Shown piece after piece: positions 29,220-37,914 of a stretch of DNA of 64,000 nt. Every line of letters starts with the position of its first letter. The stretch's first letter is position 1. The DNA comes from Aestuariivirga sp. (GTDB taxonomy: Bacteria; Pseudomonadota; Alphaproteobacteria; Rhizobiales; Aestuariivirgaceae), in assembly GCF_020252395.1 (NCBI RefSeq), contig NZ_JADCDB010000002.1, forward strand, positions 62,001-126,000. The letters are read 5' to 3'. Under the pieces are notes generated by a model, which worked only from the letters and a program-made list of their open reading frames with translations, searched no databases and was not told the origin of the DNA. A program made the position numbers and the translations under genes.

Positions 29220-30215
29220 ATGTCGCTGGAGATGAACCCTGACGGCCCTTTCCCGGGCGACAGTGCCTTCCGCCGCGAACAGCTTAAGGGCACGCAGTGG
29301 GAGCCCACCTATGCCGGCGCACTCTCCTTCATGCGCCGCAAGTACTCGCGCGATCTCAAGGGCGTGGACATCGCCGTCACCGGCATTCCCTTCGACCAGG
29401 CCGTGTCGCACCGCTCCGGCACGCGCATGGGGCCGGAGGGCATCCGCAAGGCCTCCGCCGAGAATGCCTGGGGCCCGTTCTGGCCGTGGAACTTCGATCC
29501 CTTCGACACGCTCGCCGTCGTCGATTATGGCGACTGTTTCTTCGATTGGGGCCGCAAGGAGAATTTTCCGCAGCGGCTGGAGGACCACGCCACGGAGATC
29601 ATTTCATCCGGCGCCGAGATGATCTCGCTCGGCGGCGACCACTACGTCACCTATCCGCTGCTGAAGGCACACGCCAGGAAGCACGGCCCTTTGTCGCTCG
29701 TTCATTTCGATGCGCACCGCGACGTCGAACCCGATGACGGCGGCCGGATCGACCATGGCACCATGTTCGGCTACGCGGTGAAGGAAGGCCTGATCGACCC
29801 GAAGAAATCGGTCCAGATCGGCATCCGCACGGTCTTCGCCGGCGAGCGGACCTACGGCTTCAGGATCGTCTATGCCGACGAAGTGCATGAATCGACGCCG
29901 GCTCAGATGGCCGGCATTATCCGGAAGGTGGTGGGCGCCAACAAGGCCTACCTCACCTTCGACATCGACTGCCTCGATCCCTCTGTGGCGCCCGGAACGG
30001 GAACGCCCATCCCCGGCGGCCTCAGCTATCACCAGGCGGCCTCGATCATCCGCAGGCTGACGGACGTGAACTTCGTCGCCATGGACGTTGTGGAAGTGTC
30101 GCCGCCCTACGATCACGCCGAGATCACGTCGCTCGCGGCCTCCTCGCTGATCATGGAATACCTCTGCCTCAAGGCTTGGCAGAGGGGCGCGAGGGCCGTG
30201 CCCATCGCGGAATAG
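29220..30215 (+). CDS. speB: Agmatinase/ureohydrolase family enzyme
   Basis: Predicted to hydrolyse agmatine to putrescine and urea. The 331-residue protein has the three arginase-family manganese signatures: SLGGDHYVTYP, VHFDAHRDVE and YLTFDIDCLDPSVAPGTGTP. Agmatinase is favoured by the N-terminal SGTRMGPEGIRKAS and by its place as last gene of the polyamine importer operon, where it would feed imported agmatine to the putrescine aminotransferase and Puu-type steps. Guanidinobutyrase or another guanidino hydrolase is possible. It ends three bases before the convergent flavin enzyme gene. Confidence 0.87.
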   Translation: MSLEMNPDGPFPGDSAFRREQLKGTQWEPTYAGALSFMRRKYSRDLKGVDIAVTGIPFDQAVSHRSGTRMGPEGIRKASAENAWGPFWPWNFDPFDTLAVVDYGDCFFDWGRKENFPQRLEDHATEIISSGAEMISLGGDHYVTYPLLKAHARKHGPLSLVHFDAHRDVEPDDGGRIDHGTMFGYAVKEGLIDPKKSVQIGIRTVFAGERTYGFRIVYADEVHESTPAQMAGIIRKVVGANKAYLTFDIDCLDPSVAPGTGTPIPGGLSYHQAASIIRRLTDVNFVAMDVVEVSPPYDHAEITSLAASSLIMEYLCLKAWQRGARAVPIAE

Positions 30216-30218
30216 GGG

Positions 30219-31337
30219 CTACTTCGCCAGCCCCAGCGCCCGGTCCTTGTTGCGCACGGCATAGCCCGCCTGCTGGGGCCAGTTCCCGTATGTGTCCCCG
30301 GGGAGCAGTTCGCGCATCGCATGCAGCGGCCAGTTCGGGTCATCCAGCGCCTGGCGGGCCAGTGCGATCAGGTCGGCCTGGCCCTTTTCGAGAATGCTCT
30401 CGGCCTCCTCAGCCTTGGAGATCAGGCCCACTGCTGCGGCCGGCACATCCGCACCTTTCCGGACCGCCTCGGCCAGCGGCGCCTGATACAACGGCCCGAC
30501 GGGAATCTTCGCGCCATCGAAGCCCCCGGACGAGCAGTGCACGAGGTCATAGCCGATGGCCTTCAGCTCCTTGGCATAAGCCACACTCTCCTCCACCGTC
30601 ACGCCGCCCTCGATCCAGTCGGTCACCGAGATGCGCACGAAGGCGGGCTTGTCCTTGGGCCATGCCGCGCGCACCGCGCGGGCCACTTCAAGGGGAAAGC
30701 GCATGCGGTTCCCGAGGCTGCCGCCATAATCATCGTCACGCTTGTTGGCGACGGGCGAGAGGAACTGGTTGAGCAGATAGCCATGGGCGGAATGGAGTTC
30801 GATCATGTCGAAGCCCGCGGCTTCGGCCCGCCGGGCGGCCCCCACGAAGCCGTCGCGAAGGCGGGCGAGGCCCGCAGCATCGAGGGCTGCCGGAACCGGA
30901 TAGGATGCGGTGTGCCGCTCTGCCGAGGGCGCAACGGACGTCCAGGATTCAAAGCCCAGCGTTTGCTTTTCGGCGTCCGTCTCGTTGAAGCTGCCCCGCC
31001 ACGGGATGGGCGCATTTGCCTTGCGCCCCGCATGCGCGAGTTGGATGCCGGCCTTGGCGTCATTCTGGTGCAGGAATTCGACGATGCGCCTGAGCGGCGC
31101 GATCTGCGCATCCTCCCACAGGCCGAGACAGCCATAGGAGATGCGGCCTTCCGGCGTCACACCGGTGGCCTCGACGATGACAAGGCTGAAGCTGCCCAGC
31201 GCGAAGCGGCCGAGATGCACGAGGTGCCAGTCATTGGCAAAGCCATGCTGTGCGGAATACTGGCACATGGGCGCGACGATCACCCGGTTCTTAAGGGTCA
31301 TGCCGCGATAAGTGACGGGGGAGAACAGCTTGCTCAT
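30219..31337 (-). CDS. Old-yellow-enzyme family NADH:flavin oxidoreductase (YqjM/NamA-like)
   Basis: An FMN-dependent ene-reductase-type protein of 372 residues. The N-terminus LFSPVTYRGMTLKNRVIVAPMCQYSA is the YqjM-class signature, with Cys in the flavin contact, and HSAHGYLLNQFLSPVANKRDDDYGG gives the active-site His pair and phosphate contacts. The gene shares a four-base ATGA overlap with the upstream PuuB-like gene, so it is part of the same operon. Reduction of an unsaturated aldehyde or imine product of amine oxidation is an attractive inference, but no substrate is shown by sequence. Confidence 0.88.
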   Translation of the reverse strand: MSKLFSPVTYRGMTLKNRVIVAPMCQYSAQHGFANDWHLVHLGRFALGSFSLVIVEATGVTPEGRISYGCLGLWEDAQIAPLRRIVEFLHQNDAKAGIQLAHAGRKANAPIPWRGSFNETDAEKQTLGFESWTSVAPSAERHTASYPVPAALDAAGLARLRDGFVGAARRAEAAGFDMIELHSAHGYLLNQFLSPVANKRDDDYGGSLGNRMRFPLEVARAVRAAWPKDKPAFVRISVTDWIEGGVTVEESVAYAKELKAIGYDLVHCSSGGFDGAKIPVGPLYQAPLAEAVRKGADVPAAAVGLISKAEEAESILEKGQADLIALARQALDDPNWPLHAMRELLPGDTYGNWPQQAGYAVRNKDRALGLAK

Positions 31338-32614
31338 CAGCCCAGGGCATCCTTGATACGGTAAAACAACATGGCGGCGGCAAGCAGCGGCACGCGCACG
31401 GGTCCGCCGGGGAAGGGGATATGCCGCACCCGCGACAGCAAATCGAAGCGCTCCGCCGTGCCGCGGACGGCTTCGGCGATCAGCTTGCCATAGATGCCCG
31501 CCAGCGCTACGCCCTGGCCGGAATAGCCATGGGCATAATAGGCGGTGGGGCTCAGGCGCCCGCAGTCCGGAATGCGGTTGTGGGTGATGGCGATGTAGCC
31601 GCCCCAGGCAAAATCCACCTTCGCATCGCGCAGCTGCGGGAAGATCTTCACCATCGACTCCCGCATCTCGGGCGCCAGGTGTGAGGGCTCGCGGGTCGTG
31701 TAGCTCGCCTTGCCGCCGAACAGCATGCGCGTGTCGGAGGTGATGCGGAAATAGTCGACGATGAAATTGGTGTCCGCCACCGCCTCGCCGTCGCGGATCA
31801 GCGCGCGGGCGCGGTTTTCGCCCAGGGGCTCGGTGGCGATGATATAGCTCGTCACCGGCAGCACCTTGCCATAAAGCTGCGGCACGAGGCGCCCCAGATA
31901 GCCATTGCAGGCGACGATCACGAAGCGTGCATTGACCTTGCCATGAGCCGTGCGCACGAACGGCTTCGAACTCGTATCGACCTCGACAGCCGGCGAATGC
32001 TCATGGATGACGGCACCCGCTTCCGTTGCGGCACGTGCAAGCCCCAGGCAATAGTTCAGCGGATGGAAATGCCCCGCCCCGCCCTCGCGCAGCGCGCCGT
32101 GATAGGCGCGCGTGCCGAGCTTCTCCGCAAGCTGGGAAGCGTCTAGGATCTGGGTGTCGGTGTAACCGAGCGCGTCCCACTCGTCCTTCCACTCTTTCAG
32201 CCCGTCCATGCGGTTGGGCTTGGGCAGCACGTGGAGATAGCCCCAGCGCAGGTTGCAATCGATGTTGTATCGCTTGATCCGATCCACCAGCAGGCGCTTT
32301 GACTCTTCGGCGATGTCGAAGCACTTGCGGGCGTCATCGCGGCCCAGCTGGCCGGCGATCTTGTCCTGGCCTGAGGAAAAGCCGGTGCAGATCTGCCCCC
32401 CATTGCGCCCCGAGGCGCCGTGGCCGGCTGTCTCCGCTTCCACGACCACCACCCTGTAACCCGCCTCCGCCAGCTCCACGGCGGCCGAAAGCCCTGTATA
32501 GCCCGCTCCCACAATGCACACATCCGCGGATATTTCGCCCGCCAGTGCGGCATAGGCGGGCGAGGGCGTTGCGGTGGCCTGGTAATAGCTCGGGGCGAAA
32601 ATGGAGTTCGGCAT
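31337..32614 (-). CDS. FAD-dependent amine oxidoreductase, PuuB (gamma-glutamylputrescine oxidase) type
   Basis: A 425-residue DAO-family flavoprotein with the dinucleotide-binding motif VCIVGAGYTGLSAAVELAEAGY near residue 31, then GASGRNGGQICTGFSSGQD and the C-terminal GYSGQGVALAGIYGKLIAEAV. These are conserved in PuuB-like oxidases that oxidise gamma-glutamyl putrescine to the aldehyde. It faces the PuuA-like synthetase gene head to head across about 83 bases, which supports the gamma-glutamylation pathway, though PuuC and PuuD homologues are not in the window. It leads a two-gene operon with the OYE-family reductase. Confidence 0.85.
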   Translation of the reverse strand: MPNSIFAPSYYQATATPSPAYAALAGEISADVCIVGAGYTGLSAAVELAEAGYRVVVVEAETAGHGASGRNGGQICTGFSSGQDKIAGQLGRDDARKCFDIAEESKRLLVDRIKRYNIDCNLRWGYLHVLPKPNRMDGLKEWKDEWDALGYTDTQILDASQLAEKLGTRAYHGALREGGAGHFHPLNYCLGLARAATEAGAVIHEHSPAVEVDTSSKPFVRTAHGKVNARFVIVACNGYLGRLVPQLYGKVLPVTSYIIATEPLGENRARALIRDGEAVADTNFIVDYFRITSDTRMLFGGKASYTTREPSHLAPEMRESMVKIFPQLRDAKVDFAWGGYIAITHNRIPDCGRLSPTAYYAHGYSGQGVALAGIYGKLIAEAVRGTAERFDLLSRVRHIPFPGGPVRVPLLAAAMLFYRIKDALG

Positions 32615-32697
32615 GATAATGAGGGTTTAGCGGCCCCCCTTTTGTTCGGTCAAGCTTCCGCGCTACAGTGGGCCGTTGCAACAATACTTGGACAATC

Positions 32698-34047
32698 ATG
32701 ACCCAATCGCGATTTGAGGAATGGCTGAGCGAGCACAAGATCAGCGAGGTTGAATGCCTCGTGGCCGACATGAACGGCACGGCGCGCGGCAAGATTCTTC
32801 CGCCTAAGAAATTTCTTTCCGGCAACCGCTCCCGCGGGCTTCGCATCCCCGAGGAAGTCTTCACGCTGACGATCAACGGCCGCTACACGCAGGATACGCG
32901 CGCCGTCTCCGACAGCGCCATCGACATCTACATGAAGCCCGACGCTGACACGATCCGCTTCGTGCCCTGGTACCAGGAGCCGACCGCGCAGGTGATCTGC
33001 GATGCCTTTCACCTCGACGACGAGCCGGTGCTGATTTCGCCGCGTCACGTGCTGAAGCGCGTGCTGCAGGCCTATAAGGACAAGGGCTGGAAGCCCGTCG
33101 TGGCGCCAGAGCTCGAGTTCTACCTCGTCAAGAAGAATATCGATCCCGACTATCCGCTCGATGCAGCCATCGGGCGTTCTGGCCGAAAGGAGCCGGGCGG
33201 CCAGGCCTATGGCATTGATGCCGCCAACGACTTCGACCCGATCGTTGAAGACATCTACGATTACTGCGAGGCGCAGGAACTTGACGTCGATACGCTGAGC
33301 CACGAAAGCGGCCCCGCCCAGCTCGAGATCAACTTCAACCACGGCGACCCTCTGGAACTGGCCGACCAGGTCTTCCTGTTCAAGCGCACGGTGCGCCAGG
33401 CGGCGCTGAAGCACGACATGTATGCGACCTTCATGGCCAAGCCGCACGAGAATGAGCCCGGTTCCTCCATGCACATCCACCAGTCGGTGATGGACCTGAA
33501 GACCGGAAAGAACATTTTTGCCAACAAGGACGGTTCGCCCTCGAAGCAGTTCCTCAACCACATCGGCGGCCTGCAGCGCTACCTCGCGGCGGCGCTGTCG
33601 CTGTGCGCGCCGAATGTCAATTCCTACCGCCGCCTGGTGCCTGATTCGGATGCGCCCACCAATGTCCACTGGGCCATCGACAATCGCACCGTCTCGCTGC
33701 GCGTGCCGTCGTCGGATCCCAACAACACCCGCGTCGAGAATCGCGTGCCGGGGGCGGATGCCAATCCCTACCTCGCCTTCGCCGCCTCGCTCGCCTGCGG
33801 CTATCTCGGCATGGTGGAGCGCATCAAGCCGTCGGACCCGGTTGAGGGCTCGGCCTACCGCTATGCCCATACCCTGCCCATCAGCCTCGACGAGAGTCTC
33901 GACAAGCTGAATTATACGAAAGCCTTGAAGCAGGTGCTGGGCGAAAAGTTCTGCGAAGCCTATAATGACGTGAAGTACCAGGAGATGCAGAACTACCGGA
34001 GGGTCATCAGCTCGTGGGAGCGCGAGTACCTCCTGCTGAACGTGTGA
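32698..34047 (+). CDS. Glutamine synthetase-family gamma-glutamyl-amine ligase (PuuA-like)
   Basis: Predicted to ligate glutamate to putrescine or another amine with ATP. The 449-residue protein has a GSII fold: the N-terminal beta-grasp (VECLVADMNGTARGKILPPKKF) and a catalytic domain with APELEFYLV, AQLEINFNHGDPLELADQVFLFKRTVR, GSSMHIHQS and the C-terminal NNTRVENRVPGADANPYLAFAASLACG. The lack of a conserved adenylylation loop and the neighbouring PuuB-like oxidase argue for PuuA over assimilatory GlnA. ATG 32698 is used; the open frame reaches 30 bases further. The L,D-transpeptidase gene starts 13 bases downstream. Confidence 0.87.
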   Translation: MTQSRFEEWLSEHKISEVECLVADMNGTARGKILPPKKFLSGNRSRGLRIPEEVFTLTINGRYTQDTRAVSDSAIDIYMKPDADTIRFVPWYQEPTAQVICDAFHLDDEPVLISPRHVLKRVLQAYKDKGWKPVVAPELEFYLVKKNIDPDYPLDAAIGRSGRKEPGGQAYGIDAANDFDPIVEDIYDYCEAQELDVDTLSHESGPAQLEINFNHGDPLELADQVFLFKRTVRQAALKHDMYATFMAKPHENEPGSSMHIHQSVMDLKTGKNIFANKDGSPSKQFLNHIGGLQRYLAAALSLCAPNVNSYRRLVPDSDAPTNVHWAIDNRTVSLRVPSSDPNNTRVENRVPGADANPYLAFAASLACGYLGMVERIKPSDPVEGSAYRYAHTLPISLDESLDKLNYTKALKQVLGEKFCEAYNDVKYQEMQNYRRVISSWEREYLLLNV

Positions 34048-34060
34048 GGGTGGACGATTG

Positions 34061-35680
34061 ATGCGGACGGCGACGAGACTTCTCCTTGCAATGCTGGTGT
34101 GCGCATATCTTGCCGCCGGCGCCCATGCCAAGCCCACGACGGCAGCCCCGCCGCCGGCGGAGGTTCAGACGGCGATCGCCGACGTGCTGAACGGGCCGGA
34201 TCGTCTGCCATTGCCACTGGAGCGCATCCGGCCGGCGCTGATCGCGCATTATATCCGCGACCAGGCGCCCATCTACTGGGTGGGCACCGGGCGCATGACG
34301 CCCTTCTTGCAGCGGCTGGCCGATGCCGGTGACGACGGGCTCAACCCCGCCGACTATCCCATCGACGCGCTGATCCAGCTGCGTGACACGATCGATCCGA
34401 ACGATGCCGATAGCGCGGCGCTGGCCGAACTGTTCTTCACCGCCTTCTTCGTCAACTATGCGACTGACCTGAAGATCGGCCGGCTGACGCCCACCAAGGT
34501 TGACCCGAAGAATTACCGCAATCGCAAGACGGTGGATGTGCTGGCGATCATGACGGGCTTCTCGAAGCAGAATGACCCCGGCGACTTCCTCGACGCGTTC
34601 GAGCCGCACAACCCGCATTACCAGGCGCTGAAAAAGATTCTCGCGCTCTACCGCGCCATGTCGGAGTCGGTCGACTGGGACGCGATCCCGATGGGCGCCG
34701 ACATCAAGCCGGGTGACAGCGATCCGCGCATCCCTGACATCCGCGAGAAGCTGATGCTGACCGGAGATCATCCGGGCGGCGGAGCCGGCCAGGGCGACCT
34801 TTACGATTCCTCCACCGTGCTGGCCGTGCGCAGTTTCCAGCTGCGCAACGGGCTGGAGCCCAGGGGCATCATCGGCAAGCAGACGATTCTCGCACTCAAT
34901 GTGCCGCCGGCCAACCGTGCCCGCCAGGTCATGCTCAACATGGAGCGCTGGCGCTGGATGCCGGAAGACCTCGGCGCACACCACTATATGGTGAACCTCG
35001 CCGCCTTCGAGCTGAGCGAAATCCAGAACGAGGACATCGTCGACCGCATGGACGTTGTGGTGGGCGCTGTCGCCACCCAGACGCCGGAGTTTTCCGACGA
35101 GCTTGAGTATGTCGAGATCAACCCCACCTGGACGGTGCCCTATTCCATCGCGACGGGCGAGATGCTGCCGAAGCTGCGGCGCAATCCTTCCGCCTATGCG
35201 GGCGACTTCGAAGTCTTCATGAACGGCAAGCTGGCCTCTTGGGGCGGCATCAACTGGAATGCCTATGGCAAGGGCAATTTCCCCTTCACCTTCCGTCAGA
35301 AGCCGGGACCCAGGAACGCGCTGGGCAAAGTGAAGTTCATGCTGCCCAACCCTTACAACATCTATCTCCACGATACGCCGGCGAAGGACAAGTTCCTCGC
35401 CATCACACGCGCTTTCAGCCATGGCTGCATCCGCCTGTCGCGGCCGATTGACCTCGCCAATCGCCTGGTGGGCGGCTTTGCCGGCTGGCCGAAGCCGAAG
35501 ATCGACCAGGCCTTCGCAAGCGGCAAGACCACGCGCGTGCCGCTGCCCCAGCACATCCCGGTCCACCTGATTTATGCCACCGCCTTCGAGGGCGATGGCG
35601 GCTCGATCGAATTCCGGCCGGACATTTATGGCCGCGACCGCAAGCTCGATGCGGCACTGAGCGGCAAGCCATCGAGCTGA
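34061..35680 (+). CDS. L,D-transpeptidase (YcbB/LdtD-like, YkuD domain)
   Basis: A 539-residue periplasmic cell-wall enzyme. A Sec signal peptide (RLLLAMLVCAYLAAGAHA) is followed by a long scaffold region, a PG_binding_1-like segment (about 235-290: LRNGLEPRGIIGKQTILALN) and the YkuD catalytic domain (about 300-470) with the active-site cysteine in FSHGCIRLSRP. It forms 3-3 peptide crosslinks or attaches proteins to peptidoglycan. The gene follows the PuuA-like gene by only 13 bases, so it may be transcribed with it, an odd pairing. ATG 34061 starts directly at the signal peptide. Confidence 0.9.
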   Translation: MRTATRLLLAMLVCAYLAAGAHAKPTTAAPPPAEVQTAIADVLNGPDRLPLPLERIRPALIAHYIRDQAPIYWVGTGRMTPFLQRLADAGDDGLNPADYPIDALIQLRDTIDPNDADSAALAELFFTAFFVNYATDLKIGRLTPTKVDPKNYRNRKTVDVLAIMTGFSKQNDPGDFLDAFEPHNPHYQALKKILALYRAMSESVDWDAIPMGADIKPGDSDPRIPDIREKLMLTGDHPGGGAGQGDLYDSSTVLAVRSFQLRNGLEPRGIIGKQTILALNVPPANRARQVMLNMERWRWMPEDLGAHHYMVNLAAFELSEIQNEDIVDRMDVVVGAVATQTPEFSDELEYVEINPTWTVPYSIATGEMLPKLRRNPSAYAGDFEVFMNGKLASWGGINWNAYGKGNFPFTFRQKPGPRNALGKVKFMLPNPYNIYLHDTPAKDKFLAITRAFSHGCIRLSRPIDLANRLVGGFAGWPKPKIDQAFASGKTTRVPLPQHIPVHLIYATAFEGDGGSIEFRPDIYGRDRKLDAALSGKPSS

Positions 35681-35986
35681 TCGGTGTGCTGCTGTCTGGC
35701 TCAGCGCTGCGAAATTGGCAAGTAGGCGCGGGCTTCCGGGCCGTTGCAGGGCGTCAGCAAGCGGATGAGGAGGTTGTTCCGCAGCCGCCCGGGGCATTGC
35801 ACCGTCCAGCTCGGCGCGCGGCCCGCGGCGAAAACCGGCACGAACAGACCGGGCCTGACCGCGTTCGGGTGGTGGACGACGCCGGAGCAGAAATCGACGT
35901 TCACATTCACGCCGAAAGTTGCGCCAGCTTTTGAATCTGGAGCGTCTTTCGCTTCGCAAGCGATTCCACTTGCCCGCACGATGCTT
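35681..35986. other. 306-base gap between the L,D-transpeptidase and acetate kinase genes
   Basis: No gene is securely supported here. A minus-strand frame of 92 codons (GTG start at 35979, to 35701) covers most of the gap and reads, for example, RPGLFVPVFAAGRAP and ARAYLPISQR. It could be a small unrecognised gene or a remnant. Competing plus-strand frames look less protein-like. No hairpin with a T-run was seen. Confidence 0.35.
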
Positions 35987-37075
35987 CTAGAGCAGCTCCT
36001 TTACGCCGCGCGCGATGGCGAGTTCCTCGTTGGCTGGGACGACATAGACGTTCCCGGGCCCAATTCCCAGCCACTCTAGACGCGACATGATCCGTTCACG
36101 GACGGTTTCCGCATTCTCGCCCACGCCGCCGGTGAAGGCCATGGCATCGACCCCGCCCAGGGCCGGCACGAGAGACGCGGCATGCCGCGCGGCGGAATAG
36201 CAGTAATGGTCCACCGCCTCGCTCGCCTCGGTGCGGCCGCTCGCCAGCAGCACGCGCATGTCGGCCGAGATGCCCGAAAGGCCCAAAAGCCCGCTTCTGC
36301 GGTAGAGCAGGTCCTCAAGCTGCCCGGGGTCCATGTGCTCGTCGCGCATCAGCGCCACCAGAACGCCGGGGTCGATCGAGCCGGTGCGCGTGCCCATGAC
36401 GAGGCCGTCGGCGGTCGAGAAGCCCATGGTGGTGGCCACGCTCTTGCCGTCGAAAATCGCGCACATCGATGCGCCGGAGCCAAGGTGTGCCGCGAGCAAC
36501 CGGCGGGGCAGGGGCTTGCCCGAAATCCGCGGCAGCGCCTCCACGACGTGCTGGTAGTTGAGCCCGTGAAAGCCGTAGCGCCGGTAGCCCTTGTCGAAAT
36601 AGTTGCGCGGCAACGGAAGGCGGGTGGCCAGTTCCGGCTGCGTGGCGTGGAATGCGGTATCGAAGCAGGCGATATTCGGCACCTCCGGAGCCACCCGGCG
36701 CATCTCGCGCAGCACGCCGAGGCCGAAGGGCAGGTGCAAGGGCGCCAGCATGCGCAGCGCGTCAAGATCGCGCTGCACCTGGTCGTCCACCACCACGGGC
36801 GACACATATTGCGTGCCGCCATGCACGATGCGGTGGCCGATACCGATGAATTGGCCGGGTTCATGGCCATTATCGGCCAGCCATTCCGCCGCCACCAGCA
36901 AGCCTTCGCCGGGGCTCGTCACATGCGGCACCTCGCGGCTGGAATGGCCGTCGGCTTCCAACCGCGGCTTCGATCCGATGCCGGAGACCTGGCCTTTCAT
37001 CAGCAGTTTCAGCCCGCCGTCGAAGACGGCGAATTTGAGGGAGGAGGAACCCGCATTGAGGACGAGAATGTTCAC
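35987..37075 (-). CDS. ackA: Acetate/propionate kinase-family protein
   Basis: A 362-residue ASKHA-fold kinase that would interconvert acetyl phosphate and acetate with ATP/ADP. Signatures are NAGSSSLKFAVFD at the N-terminus, GHRIVHGG, DTAFHAT, HLGSGASMCAIFDGKSVATTMGFS and TGGVGENA near the C-terminus. Typical AckA proteins are about 400 residues, so this is a short member. The start is GTG at 37075, and the first four bases overlap the stop of the cupin gene (GTGA), so the two are translationally coupled. No phosphotransacetylase gene is present nearby, so the source of acetyl or acyl phosphate is not shown. Confidence 0.87.
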   Translation of the reverse strand: MNILVLNAGSSSLKFAVFDGGLKLLMKGQVSGIGSKPRLEADGHSSREVPHVTSPGEGLLVAAEWLADNGHEPGQFIGIGHRIVHGGTQYVSPVVVDDQVQRDLDALRMLAPLHLPFGLGVLREMRRVAPEVPNIACFDTAFHATQPELATRLPLPRNYFDKGYRRYGFHGLNYQHVVEALPRISGKPLPRRLLAAHLGSGASMCAIFDGKSVATTMGFSTADGLVMGTRTGSIDPGVLVALMRDEHMDPGQLEDLLYRRSGLLGLSGISADMRVLLASGRTEASEAVDHYCYSAARHAASLVPALGGVDAMAFTGGVGENAETVRERIMSRLEWLGIGPGNVYVVPANEELAIARGVKELL

Positions 37076-37365
37076 TTCAGCTCGATCTCGATGAAGGCAT
37101 ATTCGGTATCATTTGCGTTGATCACGTCATGCTCCACTCCGGCATGGCGGAAATAGGGAACACCCGCCTTCATCTCGGCGTGCGCCGGGCCGGTGGGCGT
37201 CTCGAGCCGCACCTTGCCGTCCATCAGGGGAACGACCACATAGTCGTGGCCGTGCTTGTGCCAGCCGGTGTTGGCGCCCGGCGCGAAGCGCCATTCGGTG
37301 ACGATGACCCGGTCATTCTCCACGAAAACCGTCGATGTGGCAGACCCGTGGCTGTGTTGGGACAT
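37072..37365 (-). CDS. Small cupin-domain protein
   Basis: A single-domain cupin of 97 residues. The metal-binding pattern is visible in GWHKHGHDYVVVPLMDG (cupin motif 1) and PYFRHAGVEHDVIN (motif 2 histidine). The start ATG at 37365 has AGGAG seven bases upstream; the open frame runs far upstream without support. The gene overlaps the acetate kinase gene by four bases. The 75 bases to the divergent zur start contain a Zur-type palindrome, so zinc control of the cupin/kinase pair is possible. No enzymatic role can be assigned. Confidence 0.8.
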   Translation of the reverse strand: MSQHSHGSATSTVFVENDRVIVTEWRFAPGANTGWHKHGHDYVVVPLMDGKVRLETPTGPAHAEMKAGVPYFRHAGVEHDVINANDTEYAFIEIELK

Positions 37366-37421
37366 GGCGGAACTCCTGATTTTCAAGGCCATGGTGGATG
37401 GAACTGGAACTTCCCGCAAGC

Positions 37422-37437
37422 ATGTAATATTATAACG
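37422..37437. promoter_or_regulatory. Candidate Zur operator upstream of zur
   Basis: ATGTAATATTATAACG contains the imperfect dyad GTAATA-T-TATAAC (37424-37436), one mismatch in six from symmetry. It closely resembles the proteobacterial Zur consensus built on GTTATA-N-TATAAC. It ends four bases before the zur ATG and lies 57 bases from the cupin start on the other strand. Binding would block zur-znuCB transcription when zinc is sufficient. Confidence 0.72.
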
Positions 37438-37440
37438 TCC

Positions 37441-37914
37441 ATGTCCTTCCCGGCGCCCCACCACAACCATGCCACCTGCACCGCCGAGATCCTCTCGCGG
37501 GCCGAGCGCACCTGCGAGCGGCGCGGCTCCCGCCTTACTGGCCAGCGCCGCGAGGTGCTGAACTGCGTGGCCGAAAGCCATTCGGCGGTCGGCGCCTATG
37601 ACATCATCGAGCGCATGGCGGGCCATGGGCCGCGTCCGGCGCCCATCACCGTCTACCGCGCGCTCGACTTCCTCGAGGCGCATGGCCTCGTCCACAAGAT
37701 CGAGAGCCGCAACGCCTTCATCGCCTGCACCCACCCGCACGAGGGCCAGCCCGCCGCCCTGTTGGTCTGCGAAAGCTGCGGTCTCGTCGCCGAGCTCGAT
37801 GCGCCTGAGACGTTCGCGGCGCTTCAGTCCGCCGCCAGGGCGCAGGGCTTCGAGGTCCACCGCAGCGTGGTGGAGCTCACCGGCCTCTGCGCCACCTGCC
37901 ATGAGGCCCGCTGA
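37441..37914 (+). CDS. zur: Zinc uptake regulator, Fur family
   Basis: A 157-residue Fur-family repressor. The winged-helix part reads RLTGQRREVLNCVAESHSAVGAYDIIERM and PITVYRALDFLEAHGLVHKIESRNAFIAC, and the C-terminal half has the structural-zinc pairs CESCG and CATC. Zur identity rather than Fur rests on the overlap of its stop with the start of znuC. ATG 37441 leaves almost no leader after the palindrome, and no Shine-Dalgarno sequence is visible, so the message may be leaderless. Confidence 0.92.
   Translation: MSFPAPHHNHATCTAEILSRAERTCERRGSRLTGQRREVLNCVAESHSAVGAYDIIERMAGHGPRPAPITVYRALDFLEAHGLVHKIESRNAFIACTHPHEGQPAALLVCESCGLVAELDAPETFAALQSAARAQGFEVHRSVVELTGLCATCHEAR

Noticed and set aside
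34007-35959. 650-codon minus-strand frame opposite the L,D-transpeptidase gene
   Set aside because: Antisense of a gene with an intact YkuD active site and signal peptide.
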